This document shows, one piece after another, positions 47,669-63,871 of a stretch of 64,000 nt of DNA. The notes beneath the pieces are model-generated. The model saw nothing but the letters and a program-made list of their open reading frames with translations, was not told the DNA's origin and did no database searches. Source of the DNA: Thermaceae bacterium (lineage in GTDB: Bacteria > Deinococcota > Deinococci > Deinococcales > Marinithermaceae); NCBI GenBank assembly GCA_026987375.1, contig JALSMT010000086.1, positions 30,768 to 94,767 of the forward strand, in the 5' to 3' direction. Numbering within the stretch: the first letter of the stretch is position 1; the number at the start of each line of letters is the position of its first letter. Made by a program: the position numbers and the translations under genes.

Positions 47669-47696
47669 CGCTGGCCGGGGCGCGCCCCGGCCAGCG
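47669..47696 (+). terminator. 28-bp perfect palindrome after the cytochrome gene
   Basis: Two 14-base arms starting CGCTGGCCGGGGCG are perfectly complementary with no spacer. The hairpin stands 20 bases after the cytochrome stop codon and before the TPR lipoprotein gene, with no T-run. It may cause partial termination or protect the cytochrome message, giving more cytochrome than downstream proteins. Confidence 0.5.
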
Positions 47697-47738
47697 CCTC
47701 ATAGAAGCATGGTAAATTGCGCCTCGGGAGATAATGTG

Positions 47739-48548
47739 ATGCTGAGAAATCTTGCGATCTTGCTGATGACCCTCAGCCTGGCTCTAATAGCACCAGGATG
47801 CAAATCCCAAAAGAAAGGCGGCCGCGTTTCGACGGTAACGCCACAGGCAACCGCCAACGCACCCTCAACAAGTACGAGAAAAGAGCCCCCAACGCTTCCC
47901 GCCGGCGCCAAAGCAGGGCCGCTCGACCTATCAAAAATAGGCCCGCACGACAAAACCTACGCGCACGAGAGCCTAGGAGCGGATGAGTGGGCCGAGGTGG
48001 CGCTTATGTACCAAGCAAAGGGCCAGAACGGTCAGGCGCTGTCCACCCTCAACAACGCCTTGGCGCGCTACCCTGGCTCTGCCCATCTCTACGCCATACG
48101 CGGAGCATTATGGCTACAGTTGCGAGAGTACGCCAAGGCGGTCGCCGACCTGAAGAAATCGTTGGACCTGCAAGAGGACCCAGGGGTAAGGGTCAACTAC
48201 GCCGAGGCGCTACGCAAATTCGGCCGCAAGCAAGACGCCCTGAAAAACCTCGACCAGGCGCTGTCCGAAAAACCAGGCTTTTTCCCCGCGCTCTTCAACA
48301 GAGGAGTGCTGCGCTACCAAACCGGCGACAAAAAGGGCGCTATAGACGACTTTAGCGAGGCCATAAAGATAGATCCCAAGGCGGCCGCTCCATATTTCAA
48401 CCGCGCCTCGATCCTCTGGCAGGAAGGCAGAAAGGAAGCGGCCATAAGAGACATGGCGAAGTTCGTCGAACTTGCTCCTGTCGGCAGCTGGAAGGACACC
48501 GGAAAAACTCTGCTCTCCACATGGCGGGAGCAAGTAAAGGACAACTAA
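47739..48548 (+). CDS. TPR-repeat lipoprotein
   Basis: The 269-residue product begins with a lipoprotein signal ending in the lipobox IAPGC, then a Thr/Pro/Ala-rich linker and about five TPR units (for example ALFNRGVLRYQTGDKKGAIDDFSEAI, residues about 185-210). It is probably anchored to a membrane facing the periplasm, where it could hold the multiheme cytochrome or assist its assembly; that role is inferred from position. ATG 47739 is used because GGGAG lies 8 bases upstream and the lipobox then falls at a normal distance. It overlaps the next gene by one base. Confidence 0.8.
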   Translation: MLRNLAILLMTLSLALIAPGCKSQKKGGRVSTVTPQATANAPSTSTRKEPPTLPAGAKAGPLDLSKIGPHDKTYAHESLGADEWAEVALMYQAKGQNGQALSTLNNALARYPGSAHLYAIRGALWLQLREYAKAVADLKKSLDLQEDPGVRVNYAEALRKFGRKQDALKNLDQALSEKPGFFPALFNRGVLRYQTGDKKGAIDDFSEAIKIDPKAAAPYFNRASILWQEGRKEAAIRDMAKFVELAPVGSWKDTGKTLLSTWREQVKDN

Positions 48549-49120
48549 TGAGAAGGCTAGTTTTGCTCTTATTACTGCCGCTTCTTAGTACCGTGCTCGC
48601 CAGCGCCGCCGACGAAGCCTTTGTTAAATTATTGAACGAAGCGGGGCTAGAATACGAGATCCCTAGCGGCTACAAAAAGAAGCCAGTGGAATACAACGAC
48701 GTGCTTCCCTACCAATATCGCGTTGTATCTGACGACGGCGCGGTCGAGATACGCTACACGATCTTCCCGCTAGACCGCGTCAAGATAGACTACGACGACC
48801 CCCACTCCAGCGCGCCGGAGCCCGATCATCTATTCACCTTGCTCTTTCCCAGCGTGCTGACGGATATTTCTGGTTGGGGGCACTACAAGTCAAAAGACTA
48901 TCCCGCCAGCGAAGCCCTGAGGTTGTTTAGGGCCGATTGGGCAGCGGTAGCCGTACTGGACGTGATACCCAAATACAGCAGAAAATACAAGCACGCCCTG
49001 GTGGTAGCCATACATAGAAACGGCCACGCGGACGCTTACCAAATATTCCTTAGCAACGATATTCACAAAGCTGGCGAGGCCGCCAAGAAAACAGAGTCGA
49101 GCCTGCGTTTTAAAAAATAG
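48548..49120 (+). CDS. Secreted protein of unknown function
   Basis: I do not recognise this 190-residue protein. It has a clear signal peptide (about 1-20, ending SAADEA), then a compact soluble domain with many aromatic and acidic residues, including EIPSGYKKKPVEYNDVLPY and AVEIRYTIFPLD. No heme, metal or catalytic motif is seen. It starts in a TAATG overlap with the TPR lipoprotein gene, so it belongs to the cytochrome operon. The general pattern resembles small periplasmic proteins that read surface or lipid ligands, but that is guesswork. Confidence 0.65.
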   Translation: MRRLVLLLLLPLLSTVLASAADEAFVKLLNEAGLEYEIPSGYKKKPVEYNDVLPYQYRVVSDDGAVEIRYTIFPLDRVKIDYDDPHSSAPEPDHLFTLLFPSVLTDISGWGHYKSKDYPASEALRLFRADWAAVAVLDVIPKYSRKYKHALVVAIHRNGHADAYQIFLSNDIHKAGEAAKKTESSLRFKK

Positions 49121-49131
49121 AGGCCGCCGCG

Positions 49132-49794
49132 CTAACCCTCTATGACCGCTGGAAACAGCAGGTAGCAGAGCGTCAGGTATACGACGTCGAATACCCCCAG
49201 CAGCTTCCACCAGCTCACGACCTCCGCAAAGTCGGCCCCAAAGGCTATCCCTATGGTCGCCTTGACCGCCGCCAAGACTACCGGCAGTATCAAGGGGAAT
49301 ACCAAGAGATAGAGCAGGACGTCGCGCGCCCTGAGGCGCACCGTCAAGCCGGCGTAGAAAGCCGAAACGGCGGTGTAACCGGTGCCGCCCAACAAGAGCG
49401 TAACCAGGAGCTGCGGCCAACGCTCTAGCGGCAGCTGAAACCAGGCCGCCACCAATACCAACAGAAAAAGGCCCATGAGCAGCATCAGGATCCACAAAAA
49501 GAGCATCTTACCCGCGTATATCCATTCGCGGCTGCCCGGGGTCAGTAAGAGATCGTCGAGGGTCTCGTTTTCTACCTCTATCGCCCAGGCGCGGCTCGCC
49601 AGCATGCTTCCCGCAAAAGCCAGCGCCACCCAGAGAGCGCCCGGCCCGGCGCGACGCAAATTGGCGTCGTCTGGCCCGAAGGCAATGCCCATGATGAACA
49701 ATACGACCGCGATAAACGAGAATGCGGAAAGCAAGCCGGCGCGGCCCCGCAGCTCTAGACGCAAGTCTCGCAAGGCCAGCACCCAAGACCTCAT
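49132..49794 (-). CDS. ccmB: Heme exporter membrane protein CcmB
   Basis: CcmB is the permease of the CcmAB complex that drives release of holo-CcmE from CcmC. The 220-residue product has six helices and the family segment LGGTGYTAVSAFYAGLTVRLRARDVLLYLLVFPLILPV (core GYTAVSAFYAGL). It overlaps ccmA by 4 bases. A 7-bp dyad, ATAGAGG with CCTCTAT (49117-49143), spans its stop codon and that of the convergent secreted-protein gene. Confidence 0.94.
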   Translation of the reverse strand: MRSWVLALRDLRLELRGRAGLLSAFSFIAVVLFIMGIAFGPDDANLRRAGPGALWVALAFAGSMLASRAWAIEVENETLDDLLLTPGSREWIYAGKMLFLWILMLLMGLFLLVLVAAWFQLPLERWPQLLVTLLLGGTGYTAVSAFYAGLTVRLRARDVLLYLLVFPLILPVVLAAVKATIGIAFGADFAEVVSWWKLLGVFDVVYLTLCYLLFPAVIEG

Positions 49795-50414
49795 ACCCTG
49801 CCCCTCATCTGCACCTTGCGGCTGGCCACCGTTTCGGCAAAGCCGCGGTCGTGGGTAGCCAGCACTACCGCTCCGCGCCGCGCCACCTGGTCTATGACGT
49901 CTATTAGTTTGTCGCGGCCGTTAGAATCGAGGGCGGTCTCCGGCTCGTCCAGTAAAAGCAGGCGCGGCTGCAGCAGTAGCGCCCGCGCCAGCGCCAGGCG
50001 CTTACGCATACCGCTGGAGTACGCCGAAACGGGTCTGTCTGGCGGCAGTTGCATCTCCTCCATGGCGCGGTAGATGGCCTCGTCGGCGCTCTTCTTGCCC
50101 GCAAGGGCGAGCGACTGCCGCAGGTTCTCTTGACCGTTAAGATGCCGATAGAAAGCGGGTGGGTTGGCCACCAGGTTTATCCAGCCGCGCTCCTTCTCGA
50201 TGCGTTTGGAGCTCTTTCCAAAGAGCCTGACGACGCCGCGCTGCGGCCTGATGAGGGTGGCTATGACCCTCAGCAAGGTGGTTTTGCCAACGCCGTTAGG
50301 GCCCAAAAGCGCTACTACCTCGCCGCTCTTAACGCGCAAGGACAGCTCGCGCAGAATCCACTGGCGACCGTAGCGCTTCCACACTTCGTCTATCTCGACC
50401 ATTGCTCGCGACAC
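49791..50414 (-). CDS. ccmA: Heme exporter ATP-binding protein CcmA
   Basis: CcmA is the ABC ATPase partner of CcmB. The 207-residue protein has Walker A in LLGPNGVGKTTLLR (about 35-48), the signature YSSGMRKRLALARAL and Walker B LLLLDEPETALDS. GTG 50414 or ATG 50402 can be the start; neither has a strong ribosome-binding site. It lies between ccdA and ccmB, forming ccdA-ccmA-ccmB, separated from the other ccm genes by the cytochrome operon. Confidence 0.94.
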   Translation of the reverse strand: MSRAMVEIDEVWKRYGRQWILRELSLRVKSGEVVALLGPNGVGKTTLLRVIATLIRPQRGVVRLFGKSSKRIEKERGWINLVANPPAFYRHLNGQENLRQSLALAGKKSADEAIYRAMEEMQLPPDRPVSAYSSGMRKRLALARALLLQPRLLLLDEPETALDSNGRDKLIDVIDQVARRGAVVLATHDRGFAETVASRKVQMRGRV

Positions 50415-50420
50415 GTCCCG

Positions 50421-51110
50421 CTACAGCCTTTCCATTAGCCAGGACGGCGTAAAACGAATGAAGAAGTTGTTAAGGCGCTGAAACGTGTCTGTCAGCATCA
50501 GCAGGCCCACCGCCACCAGGATCGCCCCCGATACCCGCTCGACCCAGAGGGAAAGCCTGCCGCTGCGCCTGATGAGGCGGGTGACGCTATCGGTGAAGAG
50601 CGCCACCAACAAGAAGGGCACGGCCAAGCCCAGGTCGTACACCAGCAGGTAGACCAGGCCCATCGGCCCTCCGCTCGAGGCCAGCATTAGTATCCCGCCC
50701 AAGATAGGGCCTATGCACGGCAACCAGGCCGTGGCAAGGGCCATTCCCATCAAAAAAGCCCCCCAGGGCCTGGTAGTGTCCCCGCGGTAGCTGACGCCAC
50801 TAATACCCGCCAGGAAGGGTATCTTGAGCCCTAGCATGTACAAGCCGAAAAGAATCAGCAAGGCGCCGCCGACCCTGCCTAAAACGGGTTTGTACTCGGC
50901 GAAACGAGAGCCCAGGACCGTAAACGGCACGCCCATTATCAAGAAAATGAGGCTGAAGCCGAGGATGAAAAAGAGGGCGTTTTTTACGGGCCGCCCTTTC
51001 TCCCCACCCAAGTAGGCCAGGTACGTCGGCACCAGGGGCAGGACGCACGGCGACAGGAAGGAGAGCATCCCCGCGAAAAACGCCGCGACGATAGAAATCG
51101 AAGACTCCAT
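50421..51110 (-). CDS. ccdA: Thiol-disulfide electron carrier CcdA
   Basis: CcdA, the short membrane form of DsbD, moves reducing power from cytoplasmic thioredoxin to CcmG/CcmH. The 229-residue protein has six helices and both redox motifs: SFLSPCVLPLVP (Cys about 22) and TAWLPCIGPILGG (Cys about 131). It is the first gene of the ccdA-ccmA-ccmB operon and completes the maturation set in this window. Confidence 0.94.
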   Translation of the reverse strand: MESSISIVAAFFAGMLSFLSPCVLPLVPTYLAYLGGEKGRPVKNALFFILGFSLIFLIMGVPFTVLGSRFAEYKPVLGRVGGALLILFGLYMLGLKIPFLAGISGVSYRGDTTRPWGAFLMGMALATAWLPCIGPILGGILMLASSGGPMGLVYLLVYDLGLAVPFLLVALFTDSVTRLIRRSGRLSLWVERVSGAILVAVGLLMLTDTFQRLNNFFIRFTPSWLMERL

Positions 51111-51140
51111 AAGGCTATTCTTTCATCATTTGATGAGTAA

Positions 51141-51172
51141 GACCAGTTCGGCGGCGCGCCGCCGAACTGGTC
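51141..51172. terminator. 32-bp perfect palindrome
   Basis: Two 16-base arms beginning GACCAGTTCGGCGGCG are perfectly complementary. It lies between the end of the hydrolase gene (51259, minus) and the start of ccdA (51110, minus), so it probably ends the upstream transcript, though without a T-run. A protein-binding site for ccdA control is the alternative. Confidence 0.5.
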
Positions 51173-51258
51173 GGTCGGCGACTGTAAAAGGCGGAATCGG
51201 CTCGGGGCGATATTCCTAATACTGAAGAGTTTTCTGATAACTACGGCGCAGCGGCCGT

Positions 51259-52110
51259 TTAAGAGCTGTGCGAATCGAGGGCTGCGAAGAAGGCCCGAAA
51301 AAAGGCCTCGGGCTCGTCCACCCAGGGGTAGTGGCCCGCAAGGGGTACGACCTGCAACTCGCCCGCCGTCAGGTCCGCCAGCAGTTCAGCTTGTTCGGGG
51401 TAGCTGGTGGCGTCTTTCTCACCCGCTATTACCTCTACTTCGGTGGGGTATTCCAGCAGGTAAGGAGCGTAATCCAACTCCCAGAGGCCGTTGACCCTGA
51501 AGACCGACTCTATGCCCTCCGCGCCCGCCAGCGGCAGCGAGTCGCTGAGCCACTCCTGCTGGGCGCGGCCATGATCGGTAGGAAAACTCATGCGGTCAAA
51601 GACGCTCTTGGCGCCGTGCGTCGCGAATACCTCTTCGACGGCGGTGGTAGGATTCTCCGGCGGCTGGCCGACGTCGCCGAAGGCCGTCCGCCAGATAGCC
51701 GCGGCGAGCCTGGGATAGTTTATCCATGGCCCCAGCGCCACGACCGCGGGCGTCAGCTCGGGGAAGCGGCGCGCGTACTCCAGCGCCGGCAGCGCGCCAA
51801 AACCGTGCCCGATCAGCTGCCAACGATCAATCGCCAGCCAAGCGCGCACCGCCTCGATGTCGTCGACCAGAGCGTCAATGGTGAAGTAACGCGGCTCGAG
51901 CGGCAACTGGGGACTGCGCCCGCCGCCGCGCTGGTCGAGGTAGATTACGCGGTAATCCGCGAGCTCTTCTTCCCAGGCGGCGCGATAGGGATAGCTCGAG
52001 CCCCCCGGCCCCCCGTGCAGGACCAGCAAAGCCGGCGCCTCTTTGGGACCGACGTCTTCCACGTATACTTCTGCTTCGGTGGTGGGAACGACGGCTATCT
52101 CTTCTCGCAT
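51259..52110 (-). CDS. Proline iminopeptidase-related alpha/beta hydrolase
   Basis: The 283-residue protein has the alpha/beta hydrolase fold with the oxyanion segment LHGGPGGSSYPY and DQRGGGRS typical of proline iminopeptidases. The nucleophile elbow, normally GxSxG, reads GHGFG, so the catalytic Ser is replaced by Gly (codon GGT). The late acid and His regions (GEKDATSYP, LAGHYPWVDEPE) remain. I recall a Thermus relative near rpoC described only as proline-iminopeptidase-related. It may be a non-catalytic or altered enzyme. The start overlaps the stop of the small gene upstream. Confidence 0.85.
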   Translation of the reverse strand: MREEIAVVPTTEAEVYVEDVGPKEAPALLVLHGGPGGSSYPYRAAWEEELADYRVIYLDQRGGGRSPQLPLEPRYFTIDALVDDIEAVRAWLAIDRWQLIGHGFGALPALEYARRFPELTPAVVALGPWINYPRLAAAIWRTAFGDVGQPPENPTTAVEEVFATHGAKSVFDRMSFPTDHGRAQQEWLSDSLPLAGAEGIESVFRVNGLWELDYAPYLLEYPTEVEVIAGEKDATSYPEQAELLADLTAGELQVVPLAGHYPWVDEPEAFFRAFFAALDSHSS

Positions 52111-52322
52111 CATTCTCTCCGCGGGCAACCCTCCTCCAAAACTTCATATAACTGCGCCTCGCCCAGTCGCTCTTGCAAGAGCTGCAAGGCGCGCGGGGAC
52201 ACTCCTTCTATCAGCAGCAGATAGCCCGCGGAGCCCTGCAGCAGTTTGTAAGGGTGCGGCTGCTCGCGCGCCGCCTGCCTTAACTTTTGCTCGCAATGAT
52301 CGCGATAGATAGCTATCTGCAT
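52110..52322 (-). CDS. Small conserved-looking protein, unknown
   Basis: I do not recognise this 70-residue soluble protein (MQIAIYRDHCEQ...). It looks like a small alpha/beta fold: a mixed first strand, a Lys/Arg-rich helix, the segment YKLLQGSAGYLLLIEGVS, and an acidic C-terminus with one Cys. It lies between the rpoC terminator and the hydrolase gene and overlaps the latter, so the two are probably co-transcribed. Confidence 0.6.
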   Translation of the reverse strand: MQIAIYRDHCEQKLRQAAREQPHPYKLLQGSAGYLLLIEGVSPRALQLLQERLGEAQLYEVLEEGCPRRE

Positions 52323-52339
52323 GATTTCCGTTTACTAAA

Positions 52340-52365
52340 GGGCGGGGGCTATCTGGCCCCCGCCC
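52340..52365 (-). terminator. Terminator of the rpoB-rpoC operon
   Basis: A 10-bp perfect stem, GGGCGGGGGC with its complement, and a 6-base loop lie just after the rpoC stop codon and are followed on the minus strand by TTTAG. It should end the rpoBC transcript. Confidence 0.8.
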
Positions 52366-52371
52366 GACGTC

Positions 52372-56958
<4,587 letters not shown>

Positions 56959-56967
56959 CAGCCCTCC

Positions 56968-60342
<3,375 letters not shown>

Positions 60343-60564
60343 GCGCTCACCTCTGGCAGGGCTGCGGGTCCCTCCCGCCGCCCGCGCGGTTGTGCGCGGA
60401 CCGAAGAAGACCTGACCGTGATTTCGTGTCGGACATTATCATTCTCTATCTTCATCTTGCATTGAAGGGTGGGGAGCTCCGGATCCGGCCTCTTATCTCC
60501 GGATCCGGCGTTCCCCTAAGGTGCACACCCGGTGGGACGGCGAGGTTTTCCCGCCGCGACTTTA
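60343..60564 (-). promoter_or_regulatory. rplL-rpoB spacer with twin CCGGATCCGG hairpin
   Basis: Two identical palindromes CCGGATCCGG (60479-60488 and 60499-60508) can pair with each other around a 10-base loop. Downstream on the minus strand, TGATAAT near 60437 with TTCAAT upstream may be a secondary promoter for rpoBC. In Escherichia coli the corresponding spacer holds an attenuator and RNase III site, so a similar role in lowering polymerase expression relative to L7/L12 is plausible. Confidence 0.5.
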
Positions 60565-60942
60565 CTACTGCAACTCGACGGTGGCGCCGAGGTCTTCGAG
60601 CTTCTTCTTGAGCTCTTCGGCTTCGTCTTTGGAGATCGCCTCCTTGATGGCGCCGCCTTTCTCGACGAGCTCTTTGGCCTCCTTCAGGCCCAGGCCGGTG
60701 ACCGCACGCACCTCTTTGATGACCTTGAGTTTCTGGCTGCCGGCGGCCTTGAGAACGACGTCGAACTCGGTCTTCTCAGCGGCGGCGGCCGCCTCGCCGC
60801 CGCCAGCGGCTACCGCGGCTACGGCCACCGGCGCCGCGGCTTCTACGTCCCATTCGTCTTTGATGCGGTCGATGAGCTGCTTGAGCTCGAGCACCGTCGC
60901 ACCGTTCAACTGCTCCATGATTGCATCTACGTCTAAAGCCAT
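60565..60942 (-). CDS. rplL: 50S ribosomal protein bL12
   Basis: bL12 forms the flexible stalk that recruits translational GTPases. The 125-residue protein has the N-terminal dimerisation helix, an Ala/Val-rich hinge ([20 protein letters not shown], about 35-55), and the C-terminal domain with [29 protein letters not shown] helix (core [14 protein letters not shown]). It follows rplJ after 31 bases. Confidence 0.97.
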   Translation of the reverse strand: MALDVDAIMEQLNGATVLELKQLIDRIKDEWDVEAAAPVAVAAVAAGGGEAAAAAEKTEFDVVLKAAGSQKLKVIKEVRAVTGLGLKEAKELVEKGGAIKEAISKDEAEELKKKLEDLGATVELQ

Positions 60943-60973
60943 AACAAAACCTCCCCGTTCTCCGAAAAGGCGG

Positions 60974-61501
60974 CTACGCCGCCTCCTGCTTGTCTACATA
61001 GGCGTCCAGCAAGCCCACGAACTCGCGCTGCGCACCAGCAAGCACACCAACGAGCTCGCTCATCGAAGCCTGCAATACGCCAACCAGCTCTGCCCGCAGC
61101 TCGTCGAGCGTTGGCAGCTCGGCGATGGCCTTGACCTCCTCGGCGCTCAACTTCTGCCCCTGCAGGAAGCCCGCCTTTATCTGCGGTACGTCTTTGGAGC
61201 TTTCCTTGGCGAACTCCACCAGCGCCTTGGCTACCGCCACGGGCTCGTCATAGACAACCACCGCGCTGGGGCCCTTGAGGACTTCGTCCACCTCCGGCAA
61301 ACCCAGCTCTGCGACGGCTATCTTTATCAGGGTGTTCTTGGCGACGAATATCCGCCCGCCCTTTTGGGTAACCTGACGGCGCAGAACGAACTCCTCGTTG
61401 GCGTCCAAACCCTGATAGTTCACCAGGAAAAACGAGCCGTCCGCCGCCTTAAGCATCTCCTTGAGGCGGCCCAACAACTCAACGTTACGTTGACTCGGCA
61501 C
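60974..61501 (-). CDS. rplJ: 50S ribosomal protein uL10
   Basis: uL10 anchors bL12 dimers to the ribosome. The 175-residue product contains the rRNA-binding half with [20 protein letters not shown] and the C-terminal helix that binds the L12 dimers. The GTG start follows GGAGGAG. It is preceded by an L10 leader RNA and is expected to be autoregulated by the L10-L12 complex. Confidence 0.97.
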   Translation of the reverse strand: MPSQRNVELLGRLKEMLKAADGSFFLVNYQGLDANEEFVLRRQVTQKGGRIFVAKNTLIKIAVAELGLPEVDEVLKGPSAVVVYDEPVAVAKALVEFAKESSKDVPQIKAGFLQGQKLSAEEVKAIAELPTLDELRAELVGVLQASMSELVGVLAGAQREFVGLLDAYVDKQEAA

Positions 61502-61551
61502 GTTCTCCTCCTCGCACTCTGAGGGGTGGGGGCCCCCTCGCTGCCTGTCTA

Positions 61552-61690
61552 CTCGAAACGCTCCCCCTCGCGCCTCGGCGGGATTATTAAGGCTACGCCC
61601 CCCGCGGTCTTAAGCGAAAACTGCTATGGCGCGGATGAGTCCGCACCGGGGTGCCGAAATGCAAGTGTACCGCTTGCGGGAAGGGGTAAA
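61552..61690 (-). ncRNA. L10 leader (autoregulatory mRNA element)
   Basis: Upstream of rplJ the minus strand shows GACTCATCCGCG, then AAGACCGCGGGGGGCGTAGC, CTTAATAATCCCGCCGAGG, matching the conserved kink-turn-containing leader bound by L10(L12)4 in many bacteria. Boundaries are approximate. It should repress rplJ-rplL when free L10 accumulates. The 220-base rplA-rplJ gap also probably holds a promoter, near TACACT at about 61661. Confidence 0.75.
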
Positions 61691-61721
61691 AGTCGGACAA
61701 TGCCACAATTTACCCCTGCGC

Positions 61722-62411
61722 TCAACTACTGACGCTGACCTTGATGGACGGCCCCATGGTGGTGCTCATGTAAGCGCTGCGCAGGTACGTCCCCTTGGCG
61801 TTGGCCGGCTTGGCCTGCTCTACCGCCTTGATAAAGGCGCGCATATTGTCGGCGATCTTCTCCGGTTCAAAGCTGACCTTACCGATAGGCGCGTGAACTA
61901 CGCCGGTCTTGTCGTTGCGAAACTCGATCCGCCCAGCCTTGATCTGCTTAACGATGTCGCCGATGTTGAACCCCACCGTGCCCGCCTTGGGATTGGGCAA
62001 CAAGCCCCGGGGACCGAGGACGCGGCCCAGCTTGGAACCCACCGCCCCCATCATGTCGGGAGTGGCGACTACCGCGTCAAAATCCATCCAGCCGTCAAGA
62101 ATTTTCTGAACCATCTCCTCGCCGCCAACGTAATCGGCGCCGGCCTCCTCGGCTTCCTTTATCTTTTCGCCCTTGGCTATCGCCAGCACTCTTATCTGCT
62201 TGCCGGTGCCGTGCGGCAGCGCCACCGTAGAACGCACGTTCTGGTCGGACTTGCGCGGATCGATTCCCAGTTTAATGTGCGCTTCCACGGTCTCGTCGAA
62301 GCGCGCCGAGGCCAGGTCTTTGACGAGCTTAGCGGCCTCGTCGATAGTGTAGACCTTCTTGGGGTCTACCTTCTCCAGCAGCGCGCGATAGCGTTTTCCG
62401 TGCTTAGGCAT
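61722..62411 (-). CDS. rplA: 50S ribosomal protein uL1
   Basis: uL1 forms the mobile stalk at the E site and represses its own operon by binding mRNA. The 229-residue protein has the two-domain structure with the signature [19 protein letters not shown] and ends in [24 protein letters not shown] (core [12 protein letters not shown]). It starts within the last bases of rplK. Confidence 0.97.
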   Translation of the reverse strand: MPKHGKRYRALLEKVDPKKVYTIDEAAKLVKDLASARFDETVEAHIKLGIDPRKSDQNVRSTVALPHGTGKQIRVLAIAKGEKIKEAEEAGADYVGGEEMVQKILDGWMDFDAVVATPDMMGAVGSKLGRVLGPRGLLPNPKAGTVGFNIGDIVKQIKAGRIEFRNDKTGVVHAPIGKVSFEPEKIADNMRAFIKAVEQAKPANAKGTYLRSAYMSTTMGPSIKVSVSS

Positions 62412-62838
62412 CCGGGATCCCCTCCACTTCCACGCCCATAGAGCGGGCGGAACCGGCTATCTGCCGCGCCGCAGCCTCCAGGGAGCCGGCGTTGAGGTCT
62501 TTCATCTTTTGCTCGGCGATTTTCAAACAGTCGTCCCAGCTTATCTTGCCCACCACCTCGCGGCTGGGGGTGGACGCCCCCTTCTCGATACCCGCAGCCT
62601 TGCGGATCAGGTAAGAAGCGGGGGGCGTCTTGGTGATGTAGGTAAACGAGCGATCGGCGTAGATGGTAATCTCCACCGGCACTATGGCGTCGCCCATGTT
62701 AGCCGTGGCCGCGTTGAAGGCTTTACAGAACTCCATGATGTTGGCGCCGTGCTGACCCAGCGCCGGGCCCACCGGCGGCGCCGGGGTGGCTTTGCCCGCA
62801 GGCAGTTGCAGCTTGACCATACCTATTACTTTTTTCAT
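62404..62838 (-). CDS. rplK: 50S ribosomal protein uL11
   Basis: uL11 binds the GTPase-associated centre of 23S rRNA. The 144-residue protein shows [30 protein letters not shown], the Pro-rich N-terminal signature (core [16 protein letters not shown]), and the RNA-binding C-terminal half. It overlaps rplA by 8 bases and follows nusG. Confidence 0.97.
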   Translation of the reverse strand: MKKVIGMVKLQLPAGKATPAPPVGPALGQHGANIMEFCKAFNAATANMGDAIVPVEITIYADRSFTYITKTPPASYLIRKAAGIEKGASTPSREVVGKISWDDCLKIAEQKMKDLNAGSLEAAARQIAGSARSMGVEVEGIPDA

Positions 62839-62881
62839 TCTTCCTCCTCAGCTCCCCCTAGTTAGGGGTACTAACGCTGCT

Positions 62882-63451
62882 TCAGGCGCGCACCACCTGG
62901 GAAAAGTCGAGCTCCACAGGAGTCTCGCGCCCAAAGATCGAAACCAGTACCTTGACCTTGTTGCGCTCGGGGTTTATCTCGCTCACCACGCCGGTAAAGT
63001 CGGCGAAAGGCCCGCTGACCACGCGCACCACGTCGCCTTCCTTGAAGGTTACCTGCGGCTTGGGGCCCTCGCGCTTGCCCGCCAGGCCGCTCGCCTCCAG
63101 GATGCGCTGCACCTCGTCCGGCGTCAGCGGCACAGGGCGATACTTTCCACCCGAGCTGGTGCCTACCACACCGGTAACGCCGGGGGTGTTGCGCGCCACT
63201 TCCCAGGCCTCGTTAGGGTCCTCGGGATTGTCGCCCAGGTCCATCTGCACAAAAACGTAGCCCGGGAAGAGCTTGCGGAAAACGCTTTCCTTTTTGCCCC
63301 CTTCGCGGTGCTCGACAATCTCCTCGGTGGGGATCAAGACTTGAAATATCTTGTCTTGAATACCCAGCGCCTTGGCGCGTTTCTCAAGGTTCTCTTTGAC
63401 CTTGTCTTCGTATCCTACGTAGGTGTGAACCGCGTACCATTCTATGCTCAT
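62882..63451 (-). CDS. nusG: Transcription factor NusG
   Basis: NusG couples RNA polymerase to ribosomes or Rho. The 189-residue product has the NGN domain ([19 protein letters not shown] at the start, [11 protein letters not shown] in the middle) and the C-terminal KOW domain ([19 protein letters not shown]). It starts in an ATGA overlap with secE. Confidence 0.97.
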   Translation of the reverse strand: MSIEWYAVHTYVGYEDKVKENLEKRAKALGIQDKIFQVLIPTEEIVEHREGGKKESVFRKLFPGYVFVQMDLGDNPEDPNEAWEVARNTPGVTGVVGTSSGGKYRPVPLTPDEVQRILEASGLAGKREGPKPQVTFKEGDVVRVVSGPFADFTGVVSEINPERNKVKVLVSIFGRETPVELDFSQVVRA

Positions 63452-63630
63452 TGGAGGACTTTTCGCATCAGCGCACCGAAAAATACGTCGTATACCCAGA
63501 GGAGCGTCATCGAAAAGAGCGTAAAAAGCAAAACGGCCTCGGTGGACTGAATTATCTCGTCACGGCTAGGCCAGCTGACGCGCGCCAGCTCGGCTCTTGC
63601 CTCGCGAAAGTAATTTATTATCTTGCCCAT
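63448..63630 (-). CDS. secE: Protein translocase subunit SecE
   Basis: SecE clamps SecY in the translocon. The 60-residue protein has the amphipathic helix [18 protein letters not shown] and one membrane helix (about 30-52), the minimal form common outside enterobacteria. ATG 63630 is chosen because the KIINYF start matches the family; the longer upstream frame overlaps rpmG. Confidence 0.95.
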   Translation of the reverse strand: MGKIINYFREARAELARVSWPSRDEIIQSTEAVLLFTLFSMTLLWVYDVFFGALMRKVLQ

Positions 63631-63632
63631 AG

Positions 63633-63797
63633 CTACGCCTTGGTTTCCTTGTGCACGGTGTGCTTGCGGCACCAGGGGCAATACTTCTTGATCTCCATCT
63701 TACCCGTGGTGTTGCGGCGGTTCTTTTCGGTTGCGTAGTTGCGCCGCTTGCACTCGGTGCACTCCAAAAGTATTTTAATGCGGACATCGCTAGCCAT
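63633..63797 (-). CDS. rpmG: 50S ribosomal protein bL33
   Basis: A 54-residue protein between tuf and secE with the bL33 signature: [27 protein letters not shown] start (core [17 protein letters not shown]), and [19 protein letters not shown] at the end. The two CxxC pairs are intact, so it is the zinc-binding form. Its TAG stop is 2 bases before the secE start. It is too small for ordinary gene finding. Confidence 0.95.
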   Translation of the reverse strand: MASDVRIKILLECTECKRRNYATEKNRRNTTGKMEIKKYCPWCRKHTVHKETKA

Positions 63798-63832
63798 CTC
63801 AACCCTCTTCCTTTACGGGCGCACGACACGGA

Positions 63833-63851
63833 GGGAGGCGGAAAGCCTCCC
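63833..63851 (-). terminator. Hairpin between tuf and rpmG
   Basis: GGGAGGC and GCCTCCC form a 7-bp stem with a 5-base loop after the tuf stop codon. There is no strong T-run, so it may only reduce readthrough from tuf into rpmG. Confidence 0.5.
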
Positions 63852-63871
63852 TACCGCGATACTCCTGCTTG

